The position numbers and the translations under genes are program-made. Source: Psilocybe azurescens (taxonomy: Eukaryota; Basidiomycota; Agaricomycetes; Agaricales; Agrocybaceae). Taken from it: a DNA stretch of 22,899 bases. This document shows positions 1-9,366 of the stretch, piece after piece; positions within the stretch are counted from its first letter, which is position 1; each line of letters begins with the position of its first letter. Location: NCBI GenBank assembly GCA_023853785.1, contig JAJIRX010000662.1:1-22899 (forward strand). The letters are read 5' to 3'. Below the pieces are notes generated by a model. That model was not told where the DNA came from. It saw only the letters and a list, made by a program, of their open reading frames with translations, and ran no database searches.

Positions 1-220
1 TTGACCTGGAACAACCGTCACACAGCGAATGTCCGATTTGCTGCTTGATATTACCATTCCTTATCGCTATTGGTGTAGCCTGTGTGGCATCCAGCTGATA
101 TGCTTGGCTTGTTACGCGGCCTTGTCATTTGGGCACGTCATTCTAACCGTGGCGGAGAAGCGTGTGCGTTTAATAATTAGACAAATATGCCGGCCGGACG
201 CGAATGCTTTCTCTTTTTCA

Positions 221-366
221 GGATCCGTCATTGATCGATATAGAAGGCGCATGGCTTCCCAATGAAATGTCTTTGAGACCAAGGTTAGAGCATGAAGCTC
301 TGGTCGATTATAAGAGATTCTCGACTATAATGCGGACCAGCTCAGGCGGAAAGAGAGGCCGCTCAT
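221..366 (-). pseudogene. F-box-like gene fragment (third copy, 5' part only)
   Basis: The minus strand begins with an ATG at 366 and then encodes, across small frame changes, an F-box-like start (FPPELVRIIVENL) followed by ALTLVSKTFHWEAMRLLYRSMTDP-like residues. This matches the first 50 or so residues of the copy at 928-2075 (PPELVRIIFDHL and FYWEAMPLLYRSMTDQ) at both protein and DNA level; the run coding for LLYRSMTD is nearly the same in both. Similarity stops abruptly at about position 221, and nothing in 1-220 continues the gene. An in-frame stop after VENL and the loss of the rest make this a remnant. It probably arose by local tandem duplication on the same strand as the other two copies. 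Confidence 0.6.
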
Positions 367-927
367 CGTATTCCTCTCAAACCTTTTGAGCTGAAAGCAT
401 AAGCCATGAATGAGAATCAATTTAAACGTTTATATGAGTGTCCTGAACTATACGTACTGTCGAAATAGTATTGTGGTGTGTGGTAGGATTGAAGGTAAGG
501 CTGGGTTACCAGGTCAACGTACGGTCAACCGTGGAAGGTGGCACGTGTATAATTGTCGCACTTTGTAGGTTGCTGGTACTGGGACTCGGACTAGATCAAA
601 CCTTTTCACCTTACCGTTCAGTACAATGATTCATGATTGTGGCGCCCCGGTCTTACCACGGCCCCTTATCTTCTACATTTACGTACACGTGACTGCGATC
701 CCCAACCCTTTTCCAAGTTCGACACCGACTTCTCTTTCTTTATGCATACCTATAAACCAGTCAGTCGTTCTATCGATATATCGTGGTCCTGTCATTCTCC
801 GCGTTACTCTCAGTGAGCCCTGTGATGCCGGGCTTTCAATGATTAGGTTATAATATAGCGTGATGTGTACGAAGTTAACAATGTAAGGGAGGGCTAAGTG
901 TAATATCACAGAAATCTTACCTTATGT
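367..927. other. Spacer with no supported gene
   Basis: Only short ORFs without recognisable domains are present on either strand. It separates the F-box fragment from the 3' end of the next F-box-like copy. No repeat, tRNA or promoter could be supported. Confidence 0.5.
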
Positions 928-2075
928 TTATAGCTCCAGCGTTCTATCAGCTGGAATCATGATGGATCCAGGCAAGAGATTGTTGTTAACCCATCGCCGA
1001 TAATATAAGCCACGGACCCAAACGTCTACGTAAACGAGGTGAGAACCTTTTTCATAGAGAGACAAGATGTCGCTCTCTGGTATATTCTTCGTGTGAAGTG
1101 TTTCGATACCGTCTGACGCATTGTCGTGCTCTAATGATGCCTCCGGTATATCGATCCTGATAATAACCCGCTTGAGACGAGGAAATTTCTGAGGGATATG
1201 ACTTATCTAGAGAGCCAGCTTTAGTATCCGCATTTTATAACTAAGTCAATTAAGAAACTCACATCTGAAATTGCCTCGCTTGAGCAAATCTCTAACACCT
1301 CAACATTCCGAAGCCCATATAATCCGTTTTGGAGCTGAGTGGAGGAAAGGCGCCACAAAATTCCAACCGATAGGGATAATCCACGTAGTTTCGACAATTC
1401 TTCGAGCTGAGAGGCATGAAACAATAAATTGAAGTGCCGACCACGGGCGATGAACGCGCCACGAGTACTCTCTCCAGTAAAGGTTTCTAATAGATCGTCC
1501 AGGAGTGCTTCGCATATGAGATCGACATCTCCGTCAGAGTGCGCAAGTTCGGGACTGTCTCCGCAGTCATACGCTCGCCGAGTTGACAACTCAGTTGGAG
1601 AGATTTCAACTTGCCCTGTGTGTTCAGGAATTGTACGACCTCGTCTAGCTTGTGGCGGCCCTTTACAGCCCAAATAAACGTTTCAAGTTGGAACGGCATT
1701 TTTCGCCCTCTTCGACCCGGGGAGTAGATATTTCGGTTTGGTGAAAAGATCGATATAGGCCAGTTCCTTAAGATTAACCATTTGTTTGATGCACAGAAGG
1801 ATAAGCGACCAGTTAAGCGCTCCGTGGGAGATGTCATGGGTGGGAACATGATAGACGCGTACGAGGGACGCGAGTTGTGGATTGTCTTGTAGTGTTGTAA
1901 GAAATTTGAATTGAATAATTCCTTGATCCGTCATTGATCTATAGAGAAGAGGCATTGCTTCCCAGTAGAATATTTTACAGGTCAATGTCAGGGCACGCAG
2001 TTCGGAACGATGGGGCGTTAGGTGGTCGAATATAATGCGAACTAACTCGGGTGGTATAAAGAGATTCGAATCCAT
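928..2075 (-). pseudogene. F-box-like/LRR-like protein gene, frameshifted
   Basis: From ATG at 2075 the protein opens with MDSNLFIPPELVRIIFDHL, an F-box-like helix, then LTLTCKIFYWEAMPLLYRS, as in the many F-box-like proteins of agaricomycetes (substrate receptors of SCF ubiquitin ligases). The reading then shifts frame near 1700 (continuing as RKMPFQLETFIWAVKG...) and again near 1530, reaching leucine-rich stretches such as LRGLSLSVGILWRL and LRNVEVLEI. A 56-nt GT-AG intron (1207-1262, GTGAGT donor, GGATACTAAAG branch region) leads in phase 0 to the last exon (IPQKFPRLKRV...), ending at a TAA at 928. Length would be about 360 residues, in the usual range. The two frame changes suggest decay, though single-base sequence errors cannot be excluded. 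The copy at 3741-5245 shares its architecture and intron position. Function is inferred from family only. Confidence 0.65.
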
Positions 2076-2295
2076 TTGACAGGTCTGGTATTACCACATC
2101 GCAGTCAAATTCAATGAGAAGAAATATGGCATATCAGGACTCACCTTCAGAAAGGCCGTCTTACGCGATTGTTGGCAGGAGAGAGAACGTTACTAATTCA
2201 AGGGCTGCGTACAGTATATCGGAATATATCGCTGCACCCGGGTCCATCCTCGCCGATTCTTAACGAATTTACAGCTTAGCCAAAAAGTCTTCAAA

Positions 2296-2309
2296 ATATT
2301 TATAAATAT
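2296..2309 (-). promoter_or_regulatory. AT-only palindrome, possible TATA element
   Basis: A perfect 14-bp palindrome ATATTTATAAATAT lies 221 bp upstream of the F-box start at 2075. It contains a TATA-like core on both strands. A promoter role is inference. Confidence 0.2.
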
Positions 2310-2374
2310 CCCGGCCAGTCTACAAGAGTCCATGCGAGTATTGGCGACTGTTCCTCTGCTACCTTCGGCAGCCT

Positions 2375-2761
2375 TTAGCCCATTGACTTGCTAGTCTGTT
2401 TCTCTACCTCCAGCATGTCCTGGTTAGGCCACACATAATGGTCACTTTCAATGTCAGCCAAGGCTTTGACAAATGTGTCAATCGAAGGTATTTATAATGT
2501 AATCTCACAAACAGGGAAGACAACCTGAGCTCTGTTCTTGTCCGACCGCCAAAAATAGGCCGTATGTTCCGTTACTGGATCCTTTGAACCTTTTAGAATC
2601 ATACTCAGGGGCTTCGAAGAGACTTTCGTTATAGGAGATGTTGATGTCTTCGACAGTTCCTCACTCAAAGAAAGGAGTCAAATAGGAGTGTTCCAACCGG
2701 GCACTATAAGAATGCCAACGCCGACGCAGATAAAAATAAGCGCCCACACACATTTTCTCAT
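2375..2761 (-). CDS. Possible small membrane-anchored or secreted protein (3 exons)
   Basis: Not recognised. ATG at 2761 opens MRKCVWALIFICVGVGILIV, a short basic start and a hydrophobic stretch like a signal peptide or anchor. The frame closes unless two introns are removed: 2660-2697 (38 nt, very short, GTTGGA donor, TTTGACT branch-like) and 2464-2512 (49 nt, GTTTGT donor, TTGAC branch, AAAG end). Exons 2698-2761, 2513-2659 and 2375-2463 then sum to 300 nt, giving 99 residues plus TAA. The second exon carries two possible N-glycosylation sites (NISY, NGTY) and a CLP motif. The donors are weak and the first intron is at the lower size limit, so the model could be chance or a decayed gene. 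It faces away from the plus-strand ORF starting at 2841. Confidence 0.35.
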
Positions 2762-2840
2762 CGTCCTGCAAACTTACAACTTGTCACCAAACTATTCATA
2801 ACTCTACCATAAAATCTACAACCGACACTAGTTCTTACCT

Positions 2841-3503
2841 ATGTCGATCAAATACAATTCCGCTAGCCCAGATCGAAAGGTCACAGGGCCGAAACATCAC
2901 ATTTATCCAAATACATCACCCCCAAACGCTACTATTACGGTGCCCCTACTCCCGAGATGACACCCGAGTCCTCCGTGGCCAGCGAGTCTCTCGACGTATC
3001 TCAGGCAAAAGCTCCACCACCATTGGACTTGCCTTTGGAGTTGTCTTGGACGCGATCACAGGACTCCAATCGCGGATCGCCCACTGTCTCGACATCCCCT
3101 TCCACCGAGTCTTCTACATCTTCATCTGAGGCATTATCCTCGACCAACCAACATCCAGATTTGACCTCCCATTCTACAAGAGTCCCAAGTCCCAAAACTC
3201 CTCAGACAATTACTCGTCTTTGGCCCTGGTCACGCTCTTCCCTTCTCAATCCAGGAGGAGGAGGAAGTTGAGGCTTCTGCTTCGTCGTACTCTACCAGCT
3301 CCAAACCCAGAAGCACACGACAGAAGAAGATTTTTGCCGCTAGCTCGCTCACTGTTGAGTCACAAAGTAGACGTTCGAATGTCAGTGAGAAACCCTCTAA
3401 AGAAAGGTCGTTCAAGAAGCGCCGATCACTCAGGAAGCGCATGCGCCGCATCTTTGGAGGCGGGAGGGATAGCTTCAAGGGTGGAGATAGGATACAATTT
3501 TGA
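2841..3503 (+). pseudogene. Ser-rich protein with basic Arg/Lys tail, frame broken
   Basis: Not recognised. Three consecutive stretches look coding but lie in changing frames. ATG at 2841 opens MSIKYNSASPDRKVTGPKHH; after a shift the second frame reads KYITPKRYYYGAPTPEMTPE and continues Ser/Thr/Pro-rich (STSPSTESSTSSSEAL); near 3258, at a GGAGGAGGAGGAAG run, the frame changes again to EEEEVEASASSYSTSSKP and a very basic tail (SFKKRRSLRKRMRRIFGGG) ending in TGA at 3501-3503. The last change could be an intron ending TCAATCCAG at about 3255, but no convincing donor was found. Composition suggests a disordered, possibly nuclear protein. An intact ORF starting at 2957 (104 residues) is contained within it and may be all that is translated. 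Confidence 0.35.
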
Positions 3504-3740
3504 TGCCGTCTTTCCTTATTGCTTGTAGCATTAACGTGGGCTGCATAAAATCATAAAAGTTGCTTAATGTGCATACATTTGACATAAACAAGTTTTCGGA
3601 CGGTCTCGTCATGGTTACATTAATAGTCAAACAAGAGGCCTTTTAAATCTTTCTCGTATCAGCATATAGAAAACACATGCATTCAAATTTGATAGTATGA
3701 TGATTTGACAATAAATCATTGAATGAACAAAACTAATAAG

Positions 3741-5245
3741 CTATGGCGGGCAAGCCGAGTAATACTCATCTAGTACTCTGTCCTCTGGATCGTACAAAAG
3801 CTTGTAAAACTTATATTCCGGTGACATAATCCACTTGTCATCTTCTCTATTACCTCTCGTCCATCCTCTAAACCGGTCCCAGCCCAACGGTTCACGATCA
3901 TTCACCCGAAGATCAACATATCGAAGACCCCGGTGGAAGTGAATAATTTTCTGACCTTATTCGGGGCTTGTTCGTGAATGACATTTTCAAAATGTTGCAT
4001 GGCAGATTCGGCGGGAAAATATAGTTCTCTCAGTGCCGGAAATAGGCGCCTAAGATTGACGTCCTGTTGTTGTTCAATTATGCCGTAAGTCCGAGTCAAG
4101 ATACACTTGAACCACACTCACAATCGAACTATCGATGGTTAGCAACGCCAGAGTGGTCAATTGAGGGAAAGGTTCTGCATTTTGCTCGCGCAAGTACTTG
4201 AGAGCCGATCGCTCGTAATTACCCGCGAGACTGATAAAAGATAGGCGATGAAATTGTTCCATGCGGCAAAGTTTTCTGATGAGTTCGTTGATGTCTGCAG
4301 TGGAATAATGGTCCAAAATTGCTCGATCATGGGAGCGCCATCGTATGCCCTCGATACTTGGTCGTCCAGGCAAGATCGTGACTATCGTGTCAACTGAAGC
4401 GTCCAAGTAAAGGAGGTTCTGGGGTATGGTGTCTTTGTGAATGGAGGAGAGGCCCAGTTGAATCCCATCGCAGGTATTGCATGCTTGCTTGAGTGGCAAT
4501 AAATTCGAGCGCCTGAACGTCCTCGTCGGGGCGAGTGCGTTCGGAGAACCAAACAAACGAACGCAGTCGGAAAGGCATATTTTTCCCTTCTTCACCTTTG
4601 GTAAATGACGAGGGAGGGCTTCGACCTGGAGAGATCCCGAGGAATCTCAAGTTTTCGATATACTAGCTCCTGAAGGCCAGTCATGAGGGGAAGACACTTC
4701 TTGATACGGCCGTAGACGTGACCACTCCGAACATCTGCTGTCGGGGTATGATAAATGCGCACATATTTAGCCAAATGAGGGCTATTGATGATAGTTCGGA
4801 GGAACGCAAAATGTAATGGACCGGATTTTGACACCATGCGTCTGAATAACAGACGTGACGCTGCATCATTAAAACTTTTGGATAAAAGTCTGATTTTACA
4901 GAGTATGGGCCGAAGCGGTGGGGGCAGAGGGAGAGGATCTTTGACCTTTTTCCCATTATTATTTCTTGTTACGATGTAGGTCGGCAGGGCGAATTCCTCA
5001 ACGATTAAGGATATGATTTCTGGAGGTACCGTATAGGTATACACTAAAAATTGAGTGGCGCTCAGTATACGCCCAAAGACATTTGCCAATTTCACTTGTA
5101 CCTCTATGACACGAAAGTGACGATCCAGAAGGGTTTGCGATGGTCGACATAAAGGGCTTGGGTATTGCTGGCACTGACAAGGTTCTGCAGCAGGAATGGA
5201 CAGTTGTAGGCTAATGTACGTTCGACTTGCAGACTTTAGTGCCAT
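3741..5245 (-). pseudogene. F-box-like protein gene, second copy, frameshifted
   Basis: The start is uncertain; an in-frame ATG lies at 5245. The F-box-like core reads TVPPEIISLIVEEFALP at about residues 75-90, then CKIRLLSKSFNDAASRLLFRRM and LAKYVRIYHTPTADVRSG, matching the copy at 928-2075 (LASLVRVYHVPTHDISHG). The frame changes near 4630, near 4480 (between QYLRWD and IQLGLSSIHKD) and near 3945, where the base run AGAAAATTATT is one A short of an open frame. A 58-nt phase-0 intron (4064-4121, GTGAGT to CAACAG) sits at the same place as the intron of the other copy. LPGRPSIEGIRW is the typical motif of this fungal family. The last exon ends YYSACPP with TAG at 3741. As an F-box family member it would be expected to recruit substrates to an SCF ligase; now probably non-functional unless the shifts are sequence errors. 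Confidence 0.6.
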
Positions 5246-5850
5246 AAATATGGGGATTTTTGAACAATGAGAACGCGTGATCAAATACATTACAACAATA
5301 ACAAGACGAATTCGCTTACCTAGTCGAGTGGCTTTGTTGTCCTTCTCGAACAGTGATGTTGTTGTAATTTGTTGCCCAGTGTTGTGAATTGTTGCCAAGA
5401 CCAACAAATCTGGACTGTGAATTCATTGAACCTACAAAAAAAAAAGAATAAAATAAACAGGCCCTGGCTGCGTTGCAGAGGAGTACGATCCCAGGATTCT
5501 AGTGAGAATGCAGAGAGTTGCGCTTTGGCTAATTTTTCGGGATATGAAATGGCTGTTGCTTGTTTAAGAGCTGAATTCTCATAAACAAAAGAACGGATGA
5601 ATTAAAATGCCTTCCGTGAAATTTACGAAGTAGTAGCCACAGGCCCTTGATTTGGTCCAGGGTAGATTCAATAAAACATTGCCTCGAAAATCATGTCGGC
5701 GAAATGAAAATTCATGATGTGATCCAAGAATAGGATAGAAACGGGGATTCTAGCATCTTTGCATAATGGCTATATTGCAGTGTCATGTATATAAACGAAT
5801 GCATAGTATTGACCGACTCATACATCCAGAAGACCAAAGCAGAGCATCGT
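5246..5850. other. Spacer with no supported gene
   Basis: It holds the upstream side of the F-box copy and the downstream side of uS15 (both on the minus strand). A ten-A run lies near 5434. No gene, RNA or repeat could be supported. Confidence 0.5.
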
Positions 5851-6486
5851 TTATGCGACAAGAGTAGAAGCGGTAGCAGAGTCGTACTTGAAGGTAGGGG
5901 GATCTGCTGCTTGGTCTTGTAGTAGCGGGCGAGTCTGTGGATTCTGGACTCGATCAAGATAAGACGGAACTTAGAGTCCTTGTCTTTCCTGTTGACTTCG
6001 AGGTGCTTGCGCACAGAGACCGCCTTTTGATGAGGTGCCAGAGGTCCTCAGGGATGGAAGGCCCAAGTCCTATCCCCAAACAAAAGTGTGTGTATAATGT
6101 TACACATAGACAAACGAAAAGGAAGAGTGTGATGAAGAGAAAAGAGCGATATAGAGCATGAGCATGCGGCACCAGAAGAAAGTTTTTGAGACGTACCTTG
6201 GGACTTGAGAATACGGAGGATCTTGTTTCCGGTGACGAAACGGACCTGAGGGATACCGTGCGAGTCACGGAGGGTAACACCGATTTGAGATGGGGTCAAA
6301 CCCTTGCGAGCGAGCTTGACGATTTGTTCGACAACATCCTCAGGGGTGGTCTTGAGCCACGAAGGGGAGCGCGGCGGTAAGGTAGAGCGGAGGACGCTAA
6401 AAAGGAGTTTAAGATGAAACCCTCTCACAAAAAAAATTGCATAAAAACATACAAATGCCCTTGCCCGGTGCGTGCATGCGACCCAT
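5851..6486 (-). CDS. rps13: 40S ribosomal protein uS15 (S13), with three apparent 1-nt deletions
   Basis: Component of the small ribosomal subunit. Exon 1 (6453-6486) encodes [11 protein letters not shown]; exon 2 (6197-6396) encodes SSSALPYRR, then [40 protein letters not shown] and [16 protein letters not shown]; exon 3 (5851-6069) encodes [29 protein letters not shown] and [15 protein letters not shown], ending in TAA. Introns 6397-6452 (56 nt) and 6070-6196 (127 nt) have GT-AG ends. The exons total 453 nt, exactly three short of the 456 nt for the usual 151 residues plus stop. The frame slips at a CCCC run (about 6367), an AAAA run (about 6036) and a CCCCC run (about 5898); each is repaired in principle by one more base of the run. 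The gene is either correct biologically with sequence errors, or a recently damaged copy. It is head-to-head with eS6. Confidence 0.93.
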
Positions 6487-6867
6487 TTTGACTCTAGAAC
6501 ATAGTAAGCTCGGTGTGATTGATGGAATTGAATATAGCTGCTCACGATGAGGGGGTGGTTTGATGGTCTTGAGGAGGTTTTGTGGGCGGTCGGTACGTCG
6601 AGCACAGATGGTAGGAGAGGAAGGACGATAATGCCGCTTGTTGCCGAGCGGTGGCTGAAAGTACTATACAGGACCAAACCTTAATTTTGCCGAGGAAATA
6701 TTGTTTGTTCGTGTTACTTGCGCATCCAGCAGCCCCCACTCACATCCTCCCCTCCTCATCGCCCCATTGCAAGAGGTTTGTTACCGCGCACGGTGACCAT
6801 CAACTTTTGCCGCAAGGTGCGCTAAATTCTGCTGCGGCTACGGAGAAATGCTGACCGTCCCTGCAGT
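6487..6867. promoter_or_regulatory. Shared promoter region of divergent uS15 and eS6 genes
   Basis: Only 381 bp separate the two start codons, so both core promoters and both 5' UTRs lie here. A CT-rich stretch (about 6726-6770) precedes eS6 on the plus strand. No TATA box next to either start and no named ribosomal protein gene motif could be assigned with confidence. Confidence 0.6.
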
Positions 6868-7807
6868 ATGAAGCTTAATATTGCCAGTGAGCATTATTCA
6901 ACAAAGTCGAGCTTATCCGTAGTTTATTGACCAAGTCTACCATCTTAGACCCCGCTACAGGGGCCCAAAAACTTGTCGACCTCGACGATGAGAAGCGATA
7001 GTGCGTTTGCAAACTTGAATGCTGCATCTAAAATGATGACTTATGTTGCAAACAGCCGTATATTCTTCGACAAGAAAATCGCCCAGGAAGTTCCCGCAGA
7101 CTCTATCGGTGATGAGTGGAAAGGATACATCTTGCGCATTACCGGTGGAAACGATAAGCAGGGTTTTCCTATGAAACAGGGAGTCCTCCTCCCCTACCGT
7201 GTCAAACTCCTCCTCTCCGACGGCCACTCCTGCTATCGTATTCGCCGCACTGGTGAGCGCCGCCGCAAATCCGTTCGCGGCTGCATCGTTGGCCCCGATA
7301 TCGCTGTTCTTTCCTTGATCATCGTCAAGCAGGGAGAGTCAGATATCCCCGGCCTTACCGATGTCGTTCTCCCCAAGAGACTTGGCCCCAAGCGTGCCAC
7401 CAAGATCAGGAAGTTCTTCAATCTCACCAAGGAGGATGATGTCAGGAAATACGTTGTGCGACGAGAGGTTGTCAGCAAGAAGAAGGAGAACGCTAAGCCA
7501 TACACCAAGGCGTAAGTCCTGCATCTTTTTCACCCACTTTCTGGAACTCAAATGTCACCTGGTTAGTCCCAAGATCCAGAGACTTGTCACTCCCATCCGC
7601 CTCCAGCGCCGCCGCCACCTCCTCTCTCTCAAGCGCCGAAAGATCGAGCAACAGAAGGAGCAGAAGACCGAATACGAGTGCGTCATTTCGATTGTGTTAC
7701 TTTGTTCTATTTTCTGATCTCCTCTTAGCGTTCTCATTGCCAAGCGCGTCGCAGAAAAGAAGGCCAAGGTCGCTGCGATCAAGGCCGCCCACCACAAGAC
7801 AGCTTAA
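6868..7807 (+). CDS. rps6: 40S ribosomal protein eS6
   Basis: Component of the small subunit. Five exons: 6868-6886, 6949-7000, 7056-7511, 7567-7677, 7729-7807 (717 nt, 238 residues plus TAA), with introns of 62, 55, 55 and 51 nt, all GT-AG. Exon 1 gives MKLNIA, exon 2 [18 protein letters not shown], exon 3 the highly conserved core ([65 protein letters not shown]), exon 4 [20 protein letters not shown], exon 5 the C-terminal helix. The clean frame in all exons indicates a working gene. The C-terminus ends [13 protein letters not shown] and lacks the RRxSS phosphorylation cluster found at the end of yeast and animal eS6. An unspliced 180-residue ORF beginning at 6973 is an artefact of reading through intron 2. 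It shares an upstream region with uS15. Confidence 0.97.
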
Positions 7808-9366
7808 TTGCCTCTTTACTGTTTACTGTGCTGTTACCCACGGGTCTCGTTACGAGGAGGATGGTAGTAGTTGTGTGGGGGTTCGTGCATGCACCACTTT
7901 TCTTTTTCTTTACACTCCATGTGCTCCCACCTCGCTGCAACTCATTTTTCTTGTTGTCCTTGATTGATTACGGTATGCGTTATGCCTATATGAATTCTGT
8001 AAGCTATGTTTTTGTTCTTGACAAGGATCCCCGGACATGAAGCTCTAAAATTTAGTCTGTCTGAGCTTCGTCGACGCCTGTGTCGTGTCTTCCCAGACAT
8101 GCCCAAGTCTATTTTTGAATACGATCTGAATTTGACAATGCGCTTTGCCGCCTGAGGGGTTTTCCTTTGCCGTTCAGAATTGTAACGACTTCACTGCTCT
8201 AGTAATTCCAAGTGCTGTGCCTGGTCTGTACACAGACTATTTCAATGCTGCAGAAATTTTTGTTATGTCCGTTCTCTCGTCGATGACAAGCGGTGACATG
8301 TACTGGCGGCGACGTGTCCATCTGAACCTGCGGCTTGATGAGTGGAAGGCCCCGGCAACACCCAATACGGAAGGCGATACGCCATAAAGGGCAACTGTAG
8401 CTGGATCTATCAATAACTTTGTGCCTGGGCTTGGGCCTGACATGGTGGACCCAGTTCTATTATTTGAGGTCTCTGTAGTAAATAGAGTTCATGCAGTGGG
8501 TGCTTCTCTGTCAAGTATCTACAACGAATGAAATGAATTGGATTTCATTTTCTTCTGATGCTCCACGACCTGTGTATTACTGCCATGAGAATAAAGCTTG
8601 ATGTGCCCCAGGTAGGTACGAGATATCTTAGAACAGTGATAACCTGATAAATTAAGAGAGGTGGGACCGACGGAAATTAGCGATTCATGCGCCGCCAGTA
8701 TACTCCTGCCTTGCATCAGCGAAGCAAGTCTGCTGCCCTGCATTAGATTTCTTTCGGCCAACGCCGAGGTCCGAGCCTATATTATCTGGTAGTGGGATCG
8801 ATACAAGCTGTACATACAGAGTATATGGTCTCTCCCAGTGTATCGGATATCCCTAATATGCCCACTTCCTTGGATCAAGGACAGCTTAGATGTCTGCGCC
8901 GCATCTGCTCCGTCGTTTGACGGCACTGTACATGTGGCACAGAAGCTATGTACTATGTCCAAGTGAGGCTTCCAGTGACTTCGGCATGAACTCAAATCCC
9001 TTGCAAGTCAAAACAAAGCGGTGTCACTATATATGTTGTCTGCCATACCCCCGCCGAAAAATTTCCTTCAATAACGAGAACGCTAGCCGAAAACAGGTTT
9101 ATTGAGCTTATCCGGGATTTAGGATGGCCACTTAATCGACGCTTTGGTATCGTCCCTAGCAACACTCAAAAATTCACTGATAACTATGTCGTTTCTAAAA
9201 ATGTACGTCTACCATTAGGTCATTCCAGCTATAGTAACTGCTGGTTAGTCTCCCGATGCATAAAAGGTAAGACTCCAGCTTATGAGTATGCAGAGTTTTG
9301 ACCCTGAGACACCAGCACCCACTGTATCCTCAGGCGTTGTTTTTCTCTAACTGCACCTCAGAAGCC
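7808..9366. other. Spacer with no supported gene
   Basis: About 1.56 kb holding the eS6 3' UTR and the transporter promoter. Several ORFs of 60-80 codons exist on both strands (for example minus 8237-8443), but none has a recognisable domain, convincing splice partners or a neighbour relation. No tRNA or repeat was seen. Confidence 0.5.

Noticed and set aside
679..909. Minus-strand 76-residue ORF downstream of the F-box copy
   Set aside because: No recognisable features and length expected by chance in this composition.
6070..6196. A C/D-box snoRNA in the longer uS15 intron, as in vertebrate RPS13
   Set aside because: No C box (RTGATGA) and D box (CTGA) pair with terminal stem was found in the 127-nt intron.
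6973..7515. 180-residue plus-strand ORF as the eS6 gene model
   Set aside because: Its first 28 or so residues are translated from exon 2 in the wrong frame and from intron 2; the true N-terminus MKLNIA lies at 6868 and joins by splicing.
9298..9366. Upstream extension of the transporter from a TTG codon
   Set aside because: Non-ATG start with no support; the ATG at 9367 gives a normal PTR2 N-terminal tail.
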